Source of the DNA: Quadrisphaera sp. DSM 44207 | GTDB taxonomy: Bacteria > Actinomycetota > Actinomycetes > Actinomycetales > Quadrisphaeraceae | Length of the DNA stretch: 64,000 bases | Reading direction: 5' to 3' | Assembly (NCBI RefSeq): GCF_900101335.1 | Contig: NZ_FNKA01000002.1 | Location: 558,001-622,000, forward strand | In this document: positions 1 to 8,397 of the stretch, in pieces | How the letters are laid out: every line of letters starts with the position of its first letter | How positions within the stretch are numbered: the stretch's first letter is position 1 | The notes under the pieces: model-generated | The model's input: the letters and a program-made list of their open reading frames with translations, nothing else | Database searches by the model: none | Told to the model about the DNA's origin: nothing | Made by a program: the position numbers and the translations under genes

Positions 1-802
1 TCAGGGACGCCAGGGCGTCCACGCCGCCCTCGTCCAGCGCGCGCACGAGCGCCGAGCCGACGATGACGCCGTCGGCGAAGGAGGCGACCTCGGCGGCCTG
101 CTCGGGCGTGGAGACGCCGAGGCCCACGCACACCCGCTGCGCCCCCGCCTCGCGGGTGGCCGCGACGAGGCCGCGGGCCGCCGGGCCGACGGCCGAGCGC
201 GCCCCGGTGACCCCCATGGTGGAGGCGGCGTAGACGAAGCCGCGGCAGGCGGCGGCGGTGGACGCCAGGCGCTGCGGGCTCGAGGACGGCGCCACGAGGA
301 AGATCCGGTCCAGGCCCAGCTCGTCACTGGCGGCGAGCCAGTCCCCGGCCTCGTCGGGGATGAGGTCCGGCGTGATCAGGCCCGCGCCGCCCGCGGCGGC
401 GAGGTCCCGGGCGAAGGCGGCCACGCCGTAGCGGACGACGGGGTTCCAGTACGTCATCACCACGACGGGGGCGCCGGCGGCGGCGACCCGCTCGACGGCG
501 GAGAGCACCTGCGCGGTGCGGGTGCCCGCGCGCAGGGCGGCGTCCGAGGCCGCCTGGATCACGGGCCCGTCCATGACGGGGTCGGAGTAGGGCAGGCCCA
601 GCTCGACGAGGTCCGCGCCCGCCTCGACCACCGCCGTCGCGGCGCGCACGGAGGTCTCCAGGTCGGGGAACCCGACGGGCAGGTACGCCACGAGCGCCGC
701 GCGCCCCCGCGCCCGCGCGGCGTCGACGGCCGCCGCGGTCGACGGACGCGGCGCCGGCGCCGGCGCTGACGCCGGCGCGGGTGCGGACGGGGTGCTGGTC
801 AC
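1..802 (-). CDS. trpA: Tryptophan synthase alpha subunit, 3' end cut off by the window edge
   Basis: TrpA cleaves indole-3-glycerol phosphate to indole and glyceraldehyde 3-phosphate and passes indole to TrpB. About 267 codons are visible and the reading frame is still open at base 1, so the stop lies outside the window. The catalytic region [14 protein letters not shown] is intact and carries the expected Glu and Asp, and the phosphate-binding end [11 protein letters not shown] is present. The first 25 or so residues are an Ala/Pro-rich extension. The GTG start overlaps the trpB stop as GTGA, which implies translational coupling with trpB. Family assignment is secure; the exact start is likely. 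Confidence 0.95.
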   Translation of the reverse strand, partial: MTSTPSAPAPASAPAPAPRPSTAAAVDAARARGRAALVAYLPVGFPDLETSVRAATAVVEAGADLVELGLPYSDPVMDGPVIQAASDAALRAGTRTAQVLSAVERVAAAGAPVVVMTYWNPVVRYGVAAFARDLAAAGGAGLITPDLIPDEAGDWLAASDELGLDRIFLVAPSSSPQRLASTAAACRGFVYAASTMGVTGARSAVGPAARGLVAATREAGAQRVCVGLGVSTPEQAAEVASFADGVIVGSALVRALDEGGVDALASL

Positions 803-2070
803 CAGCCGCCCGCCTCGGTCTCGCCGACGGGCTCGCTGACCCGCTCGACCTCCGACTGCACGAGGTCCTCGTCGCTGACCAGGTCGAACCAGCGGGCCGC
901 CGTGTCGACGTCCTTGTCGCCGCGGCCGGAGAGGTTGACCAGCACCACGCCGTCCGGGCCCAGCTCGCGGCCGACCCGCAGCGCGCCGGCGAGGGCGTGG
1001 GAGGACTCGATGGCCGGGATGATGCCCTCGGTGCGGCACAGGAGGCGGAAGGCCTCCATCGCCTCGGCGTCCGTGACCGGCTCGTAGTGCGCGCGGCCGG
1101 TGTCGGCGAGCCAGGCGTGCTCGGGGCCGATGCCGGGGTAGTCCAGGCCGGCGGAGATGGAGTGGCTCTCCACCGTCTGCCCGTCCTCGTCCTGCAGCAG
1201 GAACGACCGGGACCCGTGCAGCACGCCCGGGGACCCGCCCGCGATGGCGGCGGCGTGCCGGCCGGAGTCCAGGCCGGACCCGCCGGCCTCCAGGCCCAGC
1301 AGCCGCACGCCGGCGTCGTCGAGGAAGGCGTGGAAGATGCCGATCGCGTTCGAGCCGCCGCCGACGCACGCGCACACGACGTCGGGCAGGCGCCCGATCA
1401 GGTCCAGGACCTGCTGGCGCGCCTCGACGCCGATGATCCGGTGGAAGTCGCGGACCATGACGGGGAACGGGTGGGGGCCGGCGACCGTGCCGAACAGGTA
1501 GTGGGTGTCGTCCACCTGCGCCACCCAGGCGCGGTAGGCCTCGTTGACGGCGTCCTTGAGGGTGCGCGAGCCGGTGGTGACGGGCACGACCTCCGCGCCG
1601 AGCAGGCGCATCCGGGCGACGTTGAGCGCCTGGCGGCGGGTGTCCTCCTCGCCCATGTACACGGTGCACCCGAGCCCGAGCAGCGCCGCGGCGGTGGCCG
1701 TGGCGACGCCGTGCTGCCCGGCGCCGGTCTCGGCGATGACCCGGGTCTTGCCCATGCGGCGGGTCAGCAGCGCCTGGCCCAGCACGTTGTTGATCTTGTG
1801 GGACCCGGTGTGGTTGAGGTCCTCGCGCTTGAGGAGCACGCGCGCGCCGCCGGCGTGCTCGGCGAAGCGCCCCACCTCGGTCAGCAGGCTCGGGCGCCCG
1901 GTGTAGGTGCGGTGCAGGGAGTCCAGCTCGGCCGTGAAGGCGGGGTCGGCCATGGCCGACAGGTGCTCGCGCTCGAGCTGCTCGAGCGCGGCGACGAGCG
2001 CCTCGGGCACGAAGCGCCCGCCGAAGGCGCCGAAGTAGGGGCCGCGCTCGCCGGCCAGCTGCGCGCTCAC
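799..2070 (-). CDS. trpB: Tryptophan synthase beta subunit
   Basis: This PLP enzyme condenses indole with serine to form tryptophan. The protein is 423 residues, a normal TrpB length. It begins [20 protein letters not shown], a typical TrpB N-terminus. [15 protein letters not shown] carries the PLP-binding lysine, [12 protein letters not shown] is the indole/serine pocket, and [10 protein letters not shown] is the phosphate-cup glycine loop. I chose the GTG at 2070 because it overlaps the trpC stop as GTGA and sits exactly at the conserved N-terminus. A longer in-frame extension to 2283 is only an open frame across trpC. The gene is in a trpC-trpB-trpA operon. Confidence 0.97.
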   Translation of the reverse strand: MSAQLAGERGPYFGAFGGRFVPEALVAALEQLEREHLSAMADPAFTAELDSLHRTYTGRPSLLTEVGRFAEHAGGARVLLKREDLNHTGSHKINNVLGQALLTRRMGKTRVIAETGAGQHGVATATAAALLGLGCTVYMGEEDTRRQALNVARMRLLGAEVVPVTTGSRTLKDAVNEAYRAWVAQVDDTHYLFGTVAGPHPFPVMVRDFHRIIGVEARQQVLDLIGRLPDVVCACVGGGSNAIGIFHAFLDDAGVRLLGLEAGGSGLDSGRHAAAIAGGSPGVLHGSRSFLLQDEDGQTVESHSISAGLDYPGIGPEHAWLADTGRAHYEPVTDAEAMEAFRLLCRTEGIIPAIESSHALAGALRVGRELGPDGVVLVNLSGRGDKDVDTAARWFDLVSDEDLVQSEVERVSEPVGETEAGGW

Positions 2071-2903
2071 GCCCGCGACCCCCGGGAGACGGCGCGCAGG
2101 GACGGATGGGCGCCCGCTGCGACGAGGTCGGCGACCGCCGAGCGCGGGTCGCGGCCGGTGACGAGAGCCTCGCCGACGAGGACGACGTCCGCGCCGGCGC
2201 GCGCGTACTCGACGACGTCGTGCGGGCCGCGCACGCCGGACTCGGCGACGCGCACCACGGCGGTGGGGATGCGGTCGGCGCACGCGGCGAAGGCGCCGCG
2301 GTCGACCTGCAGGGTGCGCAGGTCGCGCGCGTTGACGCCGATCACCCGGGCGCCCGCGGCGACCGCCCGGTCGACCTCCTCGACGTCGTGGGCCTCGACC
2401 AGGGCCGTCATGCCCAGGGAGTGCACCCGCTCGACGAGGGAGACCAGCGCCTCCTGCTCCAGGGCCGCGACGATGAGCAGCACCAGGTCGGCGCCGCAGG
2501 CGCGGGCCTCCCAGACCTGGTAGGAGCTGACGACGAAGTCCTTGCGCAGCACGGGCACGTCGACGGCGGCGCGCACGGCCCGCAGGTCCTCCAGGCTGCC
2601 GCCGAAGCGCCGCTGCTCGGTCAGCACGCTGATCACGCTGGCGCCGCCCGCCTCGTACTCGCGGGCCAGGGCCGCCGGGTCCTCGATGGCGGCCAGCGGG
2701 CCCCGGCTGGGGCTGGAGCGCTTGACCTCCGCGATGACGGTCACGCCCCCGCCGTCGTCACCGCTGGGGCGCAGCGCCTCCAGGGCGCCGCGGGCGGACG
2801 GCGCGCGGCGGGCGAGGTCCTTCAGCTCGTCCAGGCTCGTGCGGGCCTGGCGCTCCGCCAGGTCGGCGCGCACCCCGACGAGGATGTCGTCCAGAACGGT
2901 CAC
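2067..2903 (-). CDS. trpC: Indole-3-glycerol phosphate synthase
   Basis: TrpC closes the ring of carboxyphenylaminodeoxyribulose phosphate to make indole-3-glycerol phosphate. The protein is 278 residues, the usual size for a monofunctional TrpC with no fused TrpF domain. Family motifs are present: [15 protein letters not shown] near residue 56, [13 protein letters not shown] around 120, [13 protein letters not shown] and VAESGV. It is the first gene of the trpCBA block and is divergent from the DUF4190 gene at 3044. The 140-base gap between them must hold the promoters of both. Anthranilate phosphoribosyltransferase (trpD) and trpF are not in the window. Confidence 0.97.
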   Translation of the reverse strand: MTVLDDILVGVRADLAERQARTSLDELKDLARRAPSARGALEALRPSGDDGGGVTVIAEVKRSSPSRGPLAAIEDPAALAREYEAGGASVISVLTEQRRFGGSLEDLRAVRAAVDVPVLRKDFVVSSYQVWEARACGADLVLLIVAALEQEALVSLVERVHSLGMTALVEAHDVEEVDRAVAAGARVIGVNARDLRTLQVDRGAFAACADRIPTAVVRVAESGVRGPHDVVEYARAGADVVLVGEALVTGRDPRSAVADLVAAGAHPSLRAVSRGSRA

Positions 2904-2948
2904 GCACGCACTCCTCGGTCCGGGACGGGTCTCCTCCTGGCGCCGCCG

Positions 2949-2954
2949 ATGCTA
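2949..2954 (-). promoter_or_regulatory. Possible -10 box for the trpCBA operon
   Basis: On the minus strand this reads TAGCAT, which fits the actinobacterial TANNNT -10 pattern and lies about 46 bases before the trpC start. No convincing -35 hexamer sits 17-18 bases upstream. It is offered only as the best candidate in the trpC/DUF4190 divergent spacer. No leader peptide or attenuator hairpin was seen there. Confidence 0.3.
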
Positions 2955-3043
2955 TCGGCCGCTGGAGGGGTGGCGGTCCGCGCCGGTCGGTACCGTGGTC
3001 GCGAGAGATCACCGAGCAGGCACGCGACCCCCGAGGAGCAGCC

Positions 3044-3658
3044 GTGAGCAGCCAGGACCCGCCTCCCCCGCCCGGCCCCGGGCAGCCGCCGCACGGCTCG
3101 CAGCCCCCCTACGGCTCCCAGCCGCCGTCCTACGGCTCGCAGCCGCCCTCCTACGGCTCGCAGCAGCCGTCCTACGGCTCGCAGCAGCCGCCGTACGGCG
3201 CCTCGCAGCCCTCCTACGGCTCCCAGCAGCCCTCCTACGGCTCCCAGCAGCCGCCGTACGGCGCCTCGCAGCCCTACGGCGGCGACGCGTCCGGCTACGG
3301 CGGCTACCCGCCGGCCCCGCGCAACGGCCTCGGCACCGCGGCGCTGGTGCTGGGCGTGATCTCCCTGCTGCTGTGCTGGCTCCCGATCTTCGGGCTCCTG
3401 TTCGGCCTCATCGGCATCGTCGCGATCGTCCTCGGCGTCGTCGGCCTGCGCCGGGTGCGCCACCGCCAGGCGACCAACCGCGGCGCCGCCCTCGCCGGCG
3501 TCATCCTCGGCACCGTGGCGCTGCTGGTGTCCGTCCTCGTCAGCATCTGGTTCGGGCGCCTCGTGGGGCCGGCGGTGGTCGAGTGCAGTCAGCTGCCGAC
3601 GGCGGCGGAGCAGCAGGCCTGCCTCGAGGACCAGCTCGGGGCGCAGACCGCGCCCTGA
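3044..3658 (+). CDS. DUF4190 membrane protein with a Tyr/Gly/Gln/Ser-rich repeat N-terminus
   Basis: A 204-residue protein of unknown function. The first 95 or so residues are low complexity, built from repeats of the type SQPPSYG, SQQPSYG and SQQPPYGA. Then come two hydrophobic helices, LGTAALVLGVISLLLCWLPIFGL and a second after the basic loop RRVRHRQATNRGAA, the layout of DUF4190 proteins. A short tail with two cysteines (VVECSQLP and QACLEDQ) follows. The GTG at 3044 is preceded by GAGGAG. The gene faces away from trpC and splits the trp genes into two blocks. Proline/glycine-rich tails of this kind are common on actinobacterial membrane proteins; a role cannot be given from sequence. Confidence 0.85.
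   Translation: MSSQDPPPPPGPGQPPHGSQPPYGSQPPSYGSQPPSYGSQQPSYGSQQPPYGASQPSYGSQQPSYGSQQPPYGASQPYGGDASGYGGYPPAPRNGLGTAALVLGVISLLLCWLPIFGLLFGLIGIVAIVLGVVGLRRVRHRQATNRGAALAGVILGTVALLVSVLVSIWFGRLVGPAVVECSQLPTAAEQQACLEDQLGAQTAP
3098..3275 (+). repeat. In-frame tandem repeats encoding SQPPSYG-type heptads
   Basis: Imperfect 21-base units encode seven-residue repeats (Ser-Gln-Gln/Pro-Pro-Ser/Pro-Tyr-Gly, some with an extra Ala). About eight copies lie within the DUF4190 gene. Unit-length periodicity in frame suggests growth by slippage or recombination, so copy number may vary between strains. Confidence 0.8.
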
Positions 3659-3687
3659 CCCGCGCAGCGCGACCGCTGCCCGGCAGC

Positions 3688-3736
3688 CACGGCGGACGGC
3701 GCGGCACCCTCCTCGGGTGCCGCGCCGTCCGCCGTG
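3688..3736. terminator. Strong bidirectional terminator hairpin
   Basis: Positions 3688-3709 and 3715-3736 are perfect reverse complements, 22 bp, with a 5-base loop (tcctc). The hairpin lies between two convergent genes, the DUF4190 gene ending at 3658 and the HGxxPAAW gene ending at 3745, so it can serve both. There is no U-tract, as is usual for GC-rich actinobacteria. Confidence 0.85.
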
Positions 3737-3744
3737 CTCGGGGC

Positions 3745-4038
3745 TCAGCCGCCCGCGCGCCCGGCGTCCGGGTCGGAGCTGGCGTACCCGGAGCTGGACT
3801 TCGAGCGCCTGCCCATGAGGTGGCCGACGATCCCGCCGATCGGCATGAGCGCGATGCCGATGGCAGCGAGCCACACGACGGCGAGGATGATCCCGATCCC
3901 GCCGATGAGGGACCCGACGATGACGATGGCCACCCCGGTCCACGCGGCGACGCTGTGCCCGTGGCTCTCGGTGTGCGCCTCGGGCTGCTGCCGGCGGTCC
4001 GCGGAGGCGCGGCCGGAGGTGGGGGTGGGGTGGCTCAT
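3745..4038 (-). CDS. HGxxPAAW-type small membrane protein of the trp region
   Basis: A 97-residue protein with a charged, His-containing N-terminus, the motif HGHSVAAWTGV (a variant of HGxxPAAW, Val replacing Pro), two hydrophobic helices with a short glycine-rich turn (GSLIGGIGI), and the basic end GHLMGRRSKSS. Proteins of this type are found next to trp genes in actinobacteria; their function is unknown. The ATG at 4038 is preceded by GGGAG. The upstream in-frame extension to 4137 looks non-coding. It is the last gene of the hisI-trpE block and ends at the 3688-3736 terminator. Confidence 0.85.
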   Translation of the reverse strand: MSHPTPTSGRASADRRQQPEAHTESHGHSVAAWTGVAIVIVGSLIGGIGIILAVVWLAAIGIALMPIGGIVGHLMGRRSKSSSGYASSDPDAGRAGG

Positions 4039-4090
4039 CTCGCTCCCGGGGCGTGCGGCGTCGCAGCGCCGGAGCGGCGCTGGGCGCCCA

Positions 4091-4750
4091 TCATGCCAAG
4101 GGCCGTCCGCCGGCGCCCCCGCCCGCGGTCGGGTCATCGGTCGGGTCGTCCCCGCGGCTGAGCTCGTCCCACAGCGCCGAGCGCGAGGGCGCCGGCACGG
4201 CGGCGCCCTCGGCCGCCGGGTTCTCGAACCGGGCGCTGGCGCTCCAGCGCCGGCCGCGCACCCCCGCGAGGACCCCGGCGCCGGCCAGGGCCACCGCGGC
4301 CGCCAGCGCCAGCGCGGGCCAGGCGGTCAGGGCGGCGGGGGCGGTGCTCGCCGCCCCCGCCAGCCCGGTCGCCCGCGCGACGGCCGGTGCGGCCGCGGCG
4401 GCCGGGTCGCGCAGGACGGCGACCGCCCCGGCGGCGGCCCCGAGACCGGCCGCGGCGAGCAGCACCGCCGTGACGAGCACGCCGGCGCGCCGCACGGTGC
4501 TCAGCGCCGCCGACGCGGCCAGGCCCACGAGCGCGAGCGCGGGCACGACCGGGGCGGCGTCCGCGCCCGTCACCGCGAGCGACCGGAACGGGCCGGCCAG
4601 CGCGGGGCCGCCGGCCACCGCGGCGACCACCCACGGGCGCGAGGCCGCGAGCAGCACCAGCCCCGCCAGGACGAGGGCGAGGAGCACCGTGCGCGCGCGT
4701 CCGCGCGGCCGGCGCGGCGCCGCACCGGCCGACGGCGCCGTCCGCGCCAC
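4091..4750 (-). CDS. Trp-region conserved membrane protein (TIGR02234/Trp_oprn_chp type)
   Basis: A 219-residue protein with a basic N-terminus and four hydrophobic segments: LLALVLAGLVLLAASRPWVV, VVPALALVGLAASAALS, AGVLVTAVLLAAAGLGAAAG and ALALAAAVALAGAGVLAGV. It then has a cytoplasmic tail with RRWSASARFE near residue 172 and an Asp-rich end. The motif RPWVV and the position directly after trpE (a 3-base gap) match the actinobacterial trp-region membrane family. Its role in tryptophan metabolism is not established. It is probably co-transcribed with trpE. Confidence 0.88.
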   Translation of the reverse strand: MARTAPSAGAAPRRPRGRARTVLLALVLAGLVLLAASRPWVVAAVAGGPALAGPFRSLAVTGADAAPVVPALALVGLAASAALSTVRRAGVLVTAVLLAAAGLGAAAGAVAVLRDPAAAAAPAVARATGLAGAASTAPAALTAWPALALAAAVALAGAGVLAGVRGRRWSASARFENPAAEGAAVPAPSRSALWDELSRGDDPTDDPTAGGGAGGRPLA

Positions 4751-4753
4751 CGC

Positions 4754-6337
4754 TCAGCCCCCGGCGACGGGGCGCAGCGCGCCGGCGCGCGCGACCGCCG
4801 CGAGCACCGCCGCCGCCTTCGCCCGCGTCTCGGCCTCCTCGGTGGCCGGCACGGAGTCGGCGACCACGCCGGCGCCGGCCTGCACCCGCGCGGTGCCGTC
4901 GCGCAGCACCGCGCTGCGGATGACGATGGCCGTGTCGGCGTCCCCCGCGAAGTCCAGGTAGCCGGCGACGCCGCCGTACAGGCCGCGGCGCACGGGCTCC
5001 AGCTCGTCGATGAGGGCCAGGGCGCGCGGCTTGGGGGCGCCCGAGAGGGTGCCGGCGGGGAAGGTCGCGGCGAGCGCGTCGTAGGCGGTGCGCCCGGGGC
5101 GCAGGCGCCCGACGACGGTGGAGACCAGGTGCATGACGTGGCTGTAGCGCCAGGTGCGCATGAACTCGACGACCTCGACGCTGCCGGCCAGGCACACCTT
5201 GGCCAGGTCGTTGCGGGCCAGGTCGACGAGCATCAGGTGCTCGGCGCGCTCCTTCTCGTCGGCCGCGAGCTCGGCGGCCAGCTCCTCGTCCTCCTCCGGG
5301 CTCGACCCGCGCGGGCGGGTGCCCGCGATGGGGTGCGTCATCACCGTGCCGGACTCGACCTTGACGAGGGACTCCGGGCTGGAGCCGACGAGGTCGTAGC
5401 GGCGCCCGGCGGCGTCGGCGAGGCGGAACAGGTACATGTACGGGCTCGGGTTGGTGCTGCGCAGCGCCCGGTAGACCTCCAGCGCGTCGGCCGGGCAGTC
5501 GACCTCGAAGCGCTGGGAGGGCACCACCTGGAACACCTCGCCGTCGCGGATGGCGCGCTTGGCCAGGCGCACGGCGTCCTCGTACTCCTCGGCGGTGGAG
5601 GTGCGGCGCGGCTCGGGCGCGCGCACGGGCGCGCTGACGGCCACGGTGGACGGCGACGGCCGCGCCAGGCGCTCGACCATGGCGTCCAGGCGCGCGACGG
5701 CGTCCTCCCACGCCTCGTCGACGCGCTCGTCCGTGCCGTCGATGTTGACGGCGTTGGCCACGAGCAGCACCGAGGCGTCGGCGTGGTCGACGACGGCGAG
5801 GTCGGTGGCCAGGCACAGGGCCAGCTCCGGCAGGTCGGCGTCCTCGGCCGGCGGGTGCTCCAGGCGCTCCCAGCGGCGCACGACGTCCCAGCCGAGGACG
5901 CCGACGAGGCCGCCCGTCAGCGGCGGCAGGCCGGGCAGGCGGGGGGTGGCCAGCGCCGCGAGCACCGACTGCACGGCGGCCAGCGGGTCCCCCTGCACCG
6001 GCACGCCCGCCGGCGGCTCGCCGATCCAGCGCACCTGCCCCTCGTGCTCGGTCAGCACGGCGCGCGAGGCGGCCCCGATGATCGAGTACCGGGACCACAC
6101 CCCGCCGTGGTCGGCGGACTCGAGCAGGAACGTGCCGACGTCCGTGCCGGCGAGCTTGCGGTACAGGCCCACCGGGGTCTCGGCGTCGGCGAGCAGGCGG
6201 CGCACGACCGGCACGACGCGGCGGTCGCGGGCCAGCTCGCGGAAGGTCGGCAGGTCCGGCCACGTGCTGCCGGCGTCCAGGACCGGGACGGCGGGGCCGG
6301 GCGCGGCGGGGCTCGGGACGGCGGTACGCTCGCTCAC
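4754..6337 (-). CDS. trpE: Anthranilate synthase component I
   Basis: TrpE converts chorismate to anthranilate, the committed step to tryptophan, with a TrpG amidotransferase that is not in this window. The protein is 527 residues. The N-terminal domain contains [15 protein letters not shown], the LLES motif linked to tryptophan feedback inhibition. The C-terminal chorismate-binding domain has [42 protein letters not shown] and IRSAVLRDG. The GTG start overlaps the hisI stop as GTGA. A perfect 18-bp hairpin lies 28 bases upstream inside hisI. It is translationally coupled to hisI and followed by the trp-region membrane genes. Confidence 0.97.
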   Translation of the reverse strand: MSERTAVPSPAAPGPAVPVLDAGSTWPDLPTFRELARDRRVVPVVRRLLADAETPVGLYRKLAGTDVGTFLLESADHGGVWSRYSIIGAASRAVLTEHEGQVRWIGEPPAGVPVQGDPLAAVQSVLAALATPRLPGLPPLTGGLVGVLGWDVVRRWERLEHPPAEDADLPELALCLATDLAVVDHADASVLLVANAVNIDGTDERVDEAWEDAVARLDAMVERLARPSPSTVAVSAPVRAPEPRRTSTAEEYEDAVRLAKRAIRDGEVFQVVPSQRFEVDCPADALEVYRALRSTNPSPYMYLFRLADAAGRRYDLVGSSPESLVKVESGTVMTHPIAGTRPRGSSPEEDEELAAELAADEKERAEHLMLVDLARNDLAKVCLAGSVEVVEFMRTWRYSHVMHLVSTVVGRLRPGRTAYDALAATFPAGTLSGAPKPRALALIDELEPVRRGLYGGVAGYLDFAGDADTAIVIRSAVLRDGTARVQAGAGVVADSVPATEEAETRAKAAAVLAAVARAGALRPVAGG

Positions 6338-6732
6338 GCGCGCACCGCCTCGCCCGCGGGCGCGGCCCCCTGCCGGTCGACCTGCCGGTCGACCGGCAGG
6401 GGGCGCGCGTCGAAGCAGGTGCGGTCCCCGGTGTGGCAGGCTCCGCCGACCTGGTCGACCGTCACGAGGACGGCGTCGCCGTCGCAGTCCAGGGAGACCG
6501 AGCGGACGGTCTGCACCGCGCCGGAGGTGTCGCCCTTGCGCCAGTGCTCGCCCCGGCTGCGACTCCAGAACCACGTGCGGCCGGTGGTCAGGGTGCGGTG
6601 CAGCGCCTCGTCGTCCATCCACGCCACCATGAGCACCTCGCGGGTGTCGTGGGTCTGGACGACGGCGCACACCAGGCCGGCGGCGTCCCGCTTCAGCTGC
6701 CCGGAGATCCCGGGGTCGAGGGTGGAGGTCAC
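6334..6732 (-). CDS. hisI: Phosphoribosyl-AMP cyclohydrolase
   Basis: HisI opens the adenine ring of phosphoribosyl-AMP in histidine synthesis. The protein is 132 residues, a monofunctional HisI without the HisE domain, which is encoded separately at 19331. Motifs include [29 protein letters not shown], the metal-binding DCDGDAVLV and [13 protein letters not shown] placed the start at GTG 6732 because GGGAGGA precedes it; a further 10 codons upstream are open but unlike the family. The tail contains a small duplication (VDRQVDRQ) that lies in a DNA hairpin. The gene is coupled to trpE. Confidence 0.95.
   Translation of the reverse strand: MTSTLDPGISGQLKRDAAGLVCAVVQTHDTREVLMVAWMDDEALHRTLTTGRTWFWSRSRGEHWRKGDTSGAVQTVRSVSLDCDGDAVLVTVDQVGGACHTGDRTCFDARPLPVDRQVDRQGAAPAGEAVRA
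6365..6404 (-). promoter_or_regulatory. Perfect 18-bp hairpin inside the 3' end of hisI, just before trpE
   Basis: Positions 6365-6382 and 6387-6404 are exact reverse complements separated by a 4-base loop (tgcc). It is as strong as the terminators in this window, yet lies within the hisI coding frame, 28 bases before the trpE start. It could lower trpE transcript relative to hisI or act as an RNA processing or ribosome-pausing site. There is no U-tract. Function is inferred. Confidence 0.6.
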
Positions 6733-6777
6733 GCGCCCATCCTCCCACCGGCACCGCCGCACCCGGCCCCGCCTCCC

Positions 6778-6833
6778 CGTCGTGATCGTGCAGTTCCGGT
6801 CCGCCGGCGGACCGGAACTGCACGATCACGACG
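6778..6833. repeat. 56-bp perfect palindrome with no loop
   Basis: Positions 6778-6805 are the exact reverse complement of 6806-6833, 28 bp per arm. The outer part reads CGTCGTGATCGTGCAGTTCC. It occupies most of the gap between hisI and zwf, which lie on the same strand. It may terminate or insulate transcription, but the length and perfection resemble a mobile or repetitive intergenic palindrome. No second copy was noticed in this window. Confidence 0.9.
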
Positions 6834-6873
6834 AAGGGGAAGGGCAGGCGGTGGGGCCGCGGGGACGGGGCGC

Positions 6874-8259
6874 TCAGGTGCGCAAGGAGACCGGGTGCCA
6901 CCGCCCGGCCAGGTGCTCGGCCTCGGCCGGGCCCCACGTGCCCTTGTAGTACGGCACCGGACGGGCGTCGCGGTCGAGGATCGGCTCGACGATGCGCCAC
7001 TCCTCCTCGATGGTGTCGGCGCGCGCGAAGCGGTGGCGGGAGCCGTCCATCGCGTCGTCCAGCAGCCGCTCGTACGCCTCGCGCCGGTGGCCGAGGGCCT
7101 CGTCGAAGTCGACGTCGAGGTCCACCGAGGTCGTCACGGTGCGGGCGCCGGGCGCCTTGGCCTGCACGGTCATCGTGACGCCGTCGTCGTGGCCGAGGCG
7201 GAACTTGACGAGGTTCGGCTGCGGCAGGGAGCTGTCCTGGCCGGCGAACAGCAGCCGCGGCGGGCGGCGCAGCTCCACGACGGCCTCGGTGGCGCTGCCC
7301 GGCAGGTGCTTGCCGGTGCGCACGGAGAACGGCACGCCCTCCCAGCGCCAGGAGTCGATGGCCAGGCGCGTGGCCGCGAACGTCTCGGTCGTGGACCCCT
7401 CGGCGACGCCCGGCTCGTCGAGGTAGCCGACGTACTGGCCCATGACGGTGGTGGCGGGGTCGAGGGCGCGCACCTGGCGCAGCACCTTGACCTCCTCGTC
7501 GCGGTAGGCGTCGGCGTCGTCGGCGATCGGCGGCTCCATGGCGAGCAGCGCGACGACCTGCAGGAGGTGGTTCTGCAGCACGTCGCGGGTGGCGCCGACG
7601 CCGTCGTAGAAGCCCGCGCGGCCCTCCGTGCCGAAGCCCTCGGCGAGCGTGACCTGCACGCCGGCGACGTAGTTGCGGTTCCAGAACGGCTCGAGGAAGG
7701 CGTTGGCGAAGCGGAAGACCAGCAGCCCCTCGACCGACTCCTTGCCCAGGTAGTGGTCGATGCGGAAGATGCTGCGCTCCTCGAACGCCGAGACCAGGTG
7801 CTCGTTGAGCTCGCCGGCCGAGACCCGGTCGCGGCCGAAGGGCTTCTCCACCACCACCCGGCCGCGCTCGGCCAGCCCGACGTCGGCGAGCCCGCTGACC
7901 ACGCGCGGGAAGACCGACGGCGGCACGGCGAGGTAGAAGACGGGCAGCTTGGCGTCCTGCAGGTGCCCGGCCAGGCGCGCGTACAGGTCGCGGTCGCCGT
8001 AGTCGCCGACGACCATCGTCAGGTTCTGCACCAGGTGCTCGAGCGCGGCGGGGTCGACGCCGCCGCGGCGGGCGGCCTGCACGGACTCGCGCGCGTAGGC
8101 GCGCAGCTGCTCGTCGTCCCACGCGGAGCGGGCGACGGCGATCACGGGCACCCCGAGCCGGCCCGCGCGCGCCATCTCGTAGATGGCGGGGAAGAGCTTC
8201 TTGCGGGCGAGGTCTCCCGTGGCGCCGAACAGCACGAGCGCGTCGGCCCTGTCGGCCAT
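6874..8259 (-). CDS. zwf: Glucose-6-phosphate dehydrogenase
   Basis: This enzyme oxidises glucose 6-phosphate to 6-phosphogluconolactone, reducing NAD(P). The protein is 461 residues. The nucleotide-binding [10 protein letters not shown] is at residues 12-21, EKPFG at about 138-142, the active site RIDHYLGKE near 166-174, and RTGKHLPG further on. The ATG at 8259 is preceded by GGAGGAG; an in-frame GTG-type start at 8295 has no ribosome-binding site. It is usually found with opcA, tal and tkt in actinobacteria. Here it stands alone, between hisI and an ABC exporter, so its normal partners are elsewhere or absent. Confidence 0.97.
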   Translation of the reverse strand: MADRADALVLFGATGDLARKKLFPAIYEMARAGRLGVPVIAVARSAWDDEQLRAYARESVQAARRGGVDPAALEHLVQNLTMVVGDYGDRDLYARLAGHLQDAKLPVFYLAVPPSVFPRVVSGLADVGLAERGRVVVEKPFGRDRVSAGELNEHLVSAFEERSIFRIDHYLGKESVEGLLVFRFANAFLEPFWNRNYVAGVQVTLAEGFGTEGRAGFYDGVGATRDVLQNHLLQVVALLAMEPPIADDADAYRDEEVKVLRQVRALDPATTVMGQYVGYLDEPGVAEGSTTETFAATRLAIDSWRWEGVPFSVRTGKHLPGSATEAVVELRRPPRLLFAGQDSSLPQPNLVKFRLGHDDGVTMTVQAKAPGARTVTTSVDLDVDFDEALGHRREAYERLLDDAMDGSRHRFARADTIEEEWRIVEPILDRDARPVPYYKGTWGPAEAEHLAGRWHPVSLRT

Positions 8260-8349
8260 GGTCTCCTCCGGGTCCTGCGGGTGGACGGCGGTCACCGCCG
8301 ATCCTGCCGGAGACCGGGCGCCGGCGGCGGGTCGGAGGGCCGGATCCGC

Positions 8350-8371
8350 GCGCCGGCGCCCGAGCCGGCGC
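8350..8371 (-). terminator. Possible terminator after the ABC exporter genes
   Basis: GCGCCGGC at 8350-8357 pairs with GCCGGCGC at 8364-8371 around a 6-base loop. It lies directly downstream of the exporter gene that ends at 8398 and before the zwf start, on the minus strand. It is GC-only with no U-tract, so the call is modest. Confidence 0.4.
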
Positions 8372-8397
8372 CCGGTGGCACCGGTGGCACCGGTGGC

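Noticed and set aside
781-2523. Long plus-strand open frame over trpB and trpC
   Set aside because: It is a GC-rich shadow of two clearly conserved minus-strand genes and has no family resemblance or ribosome-binding site.
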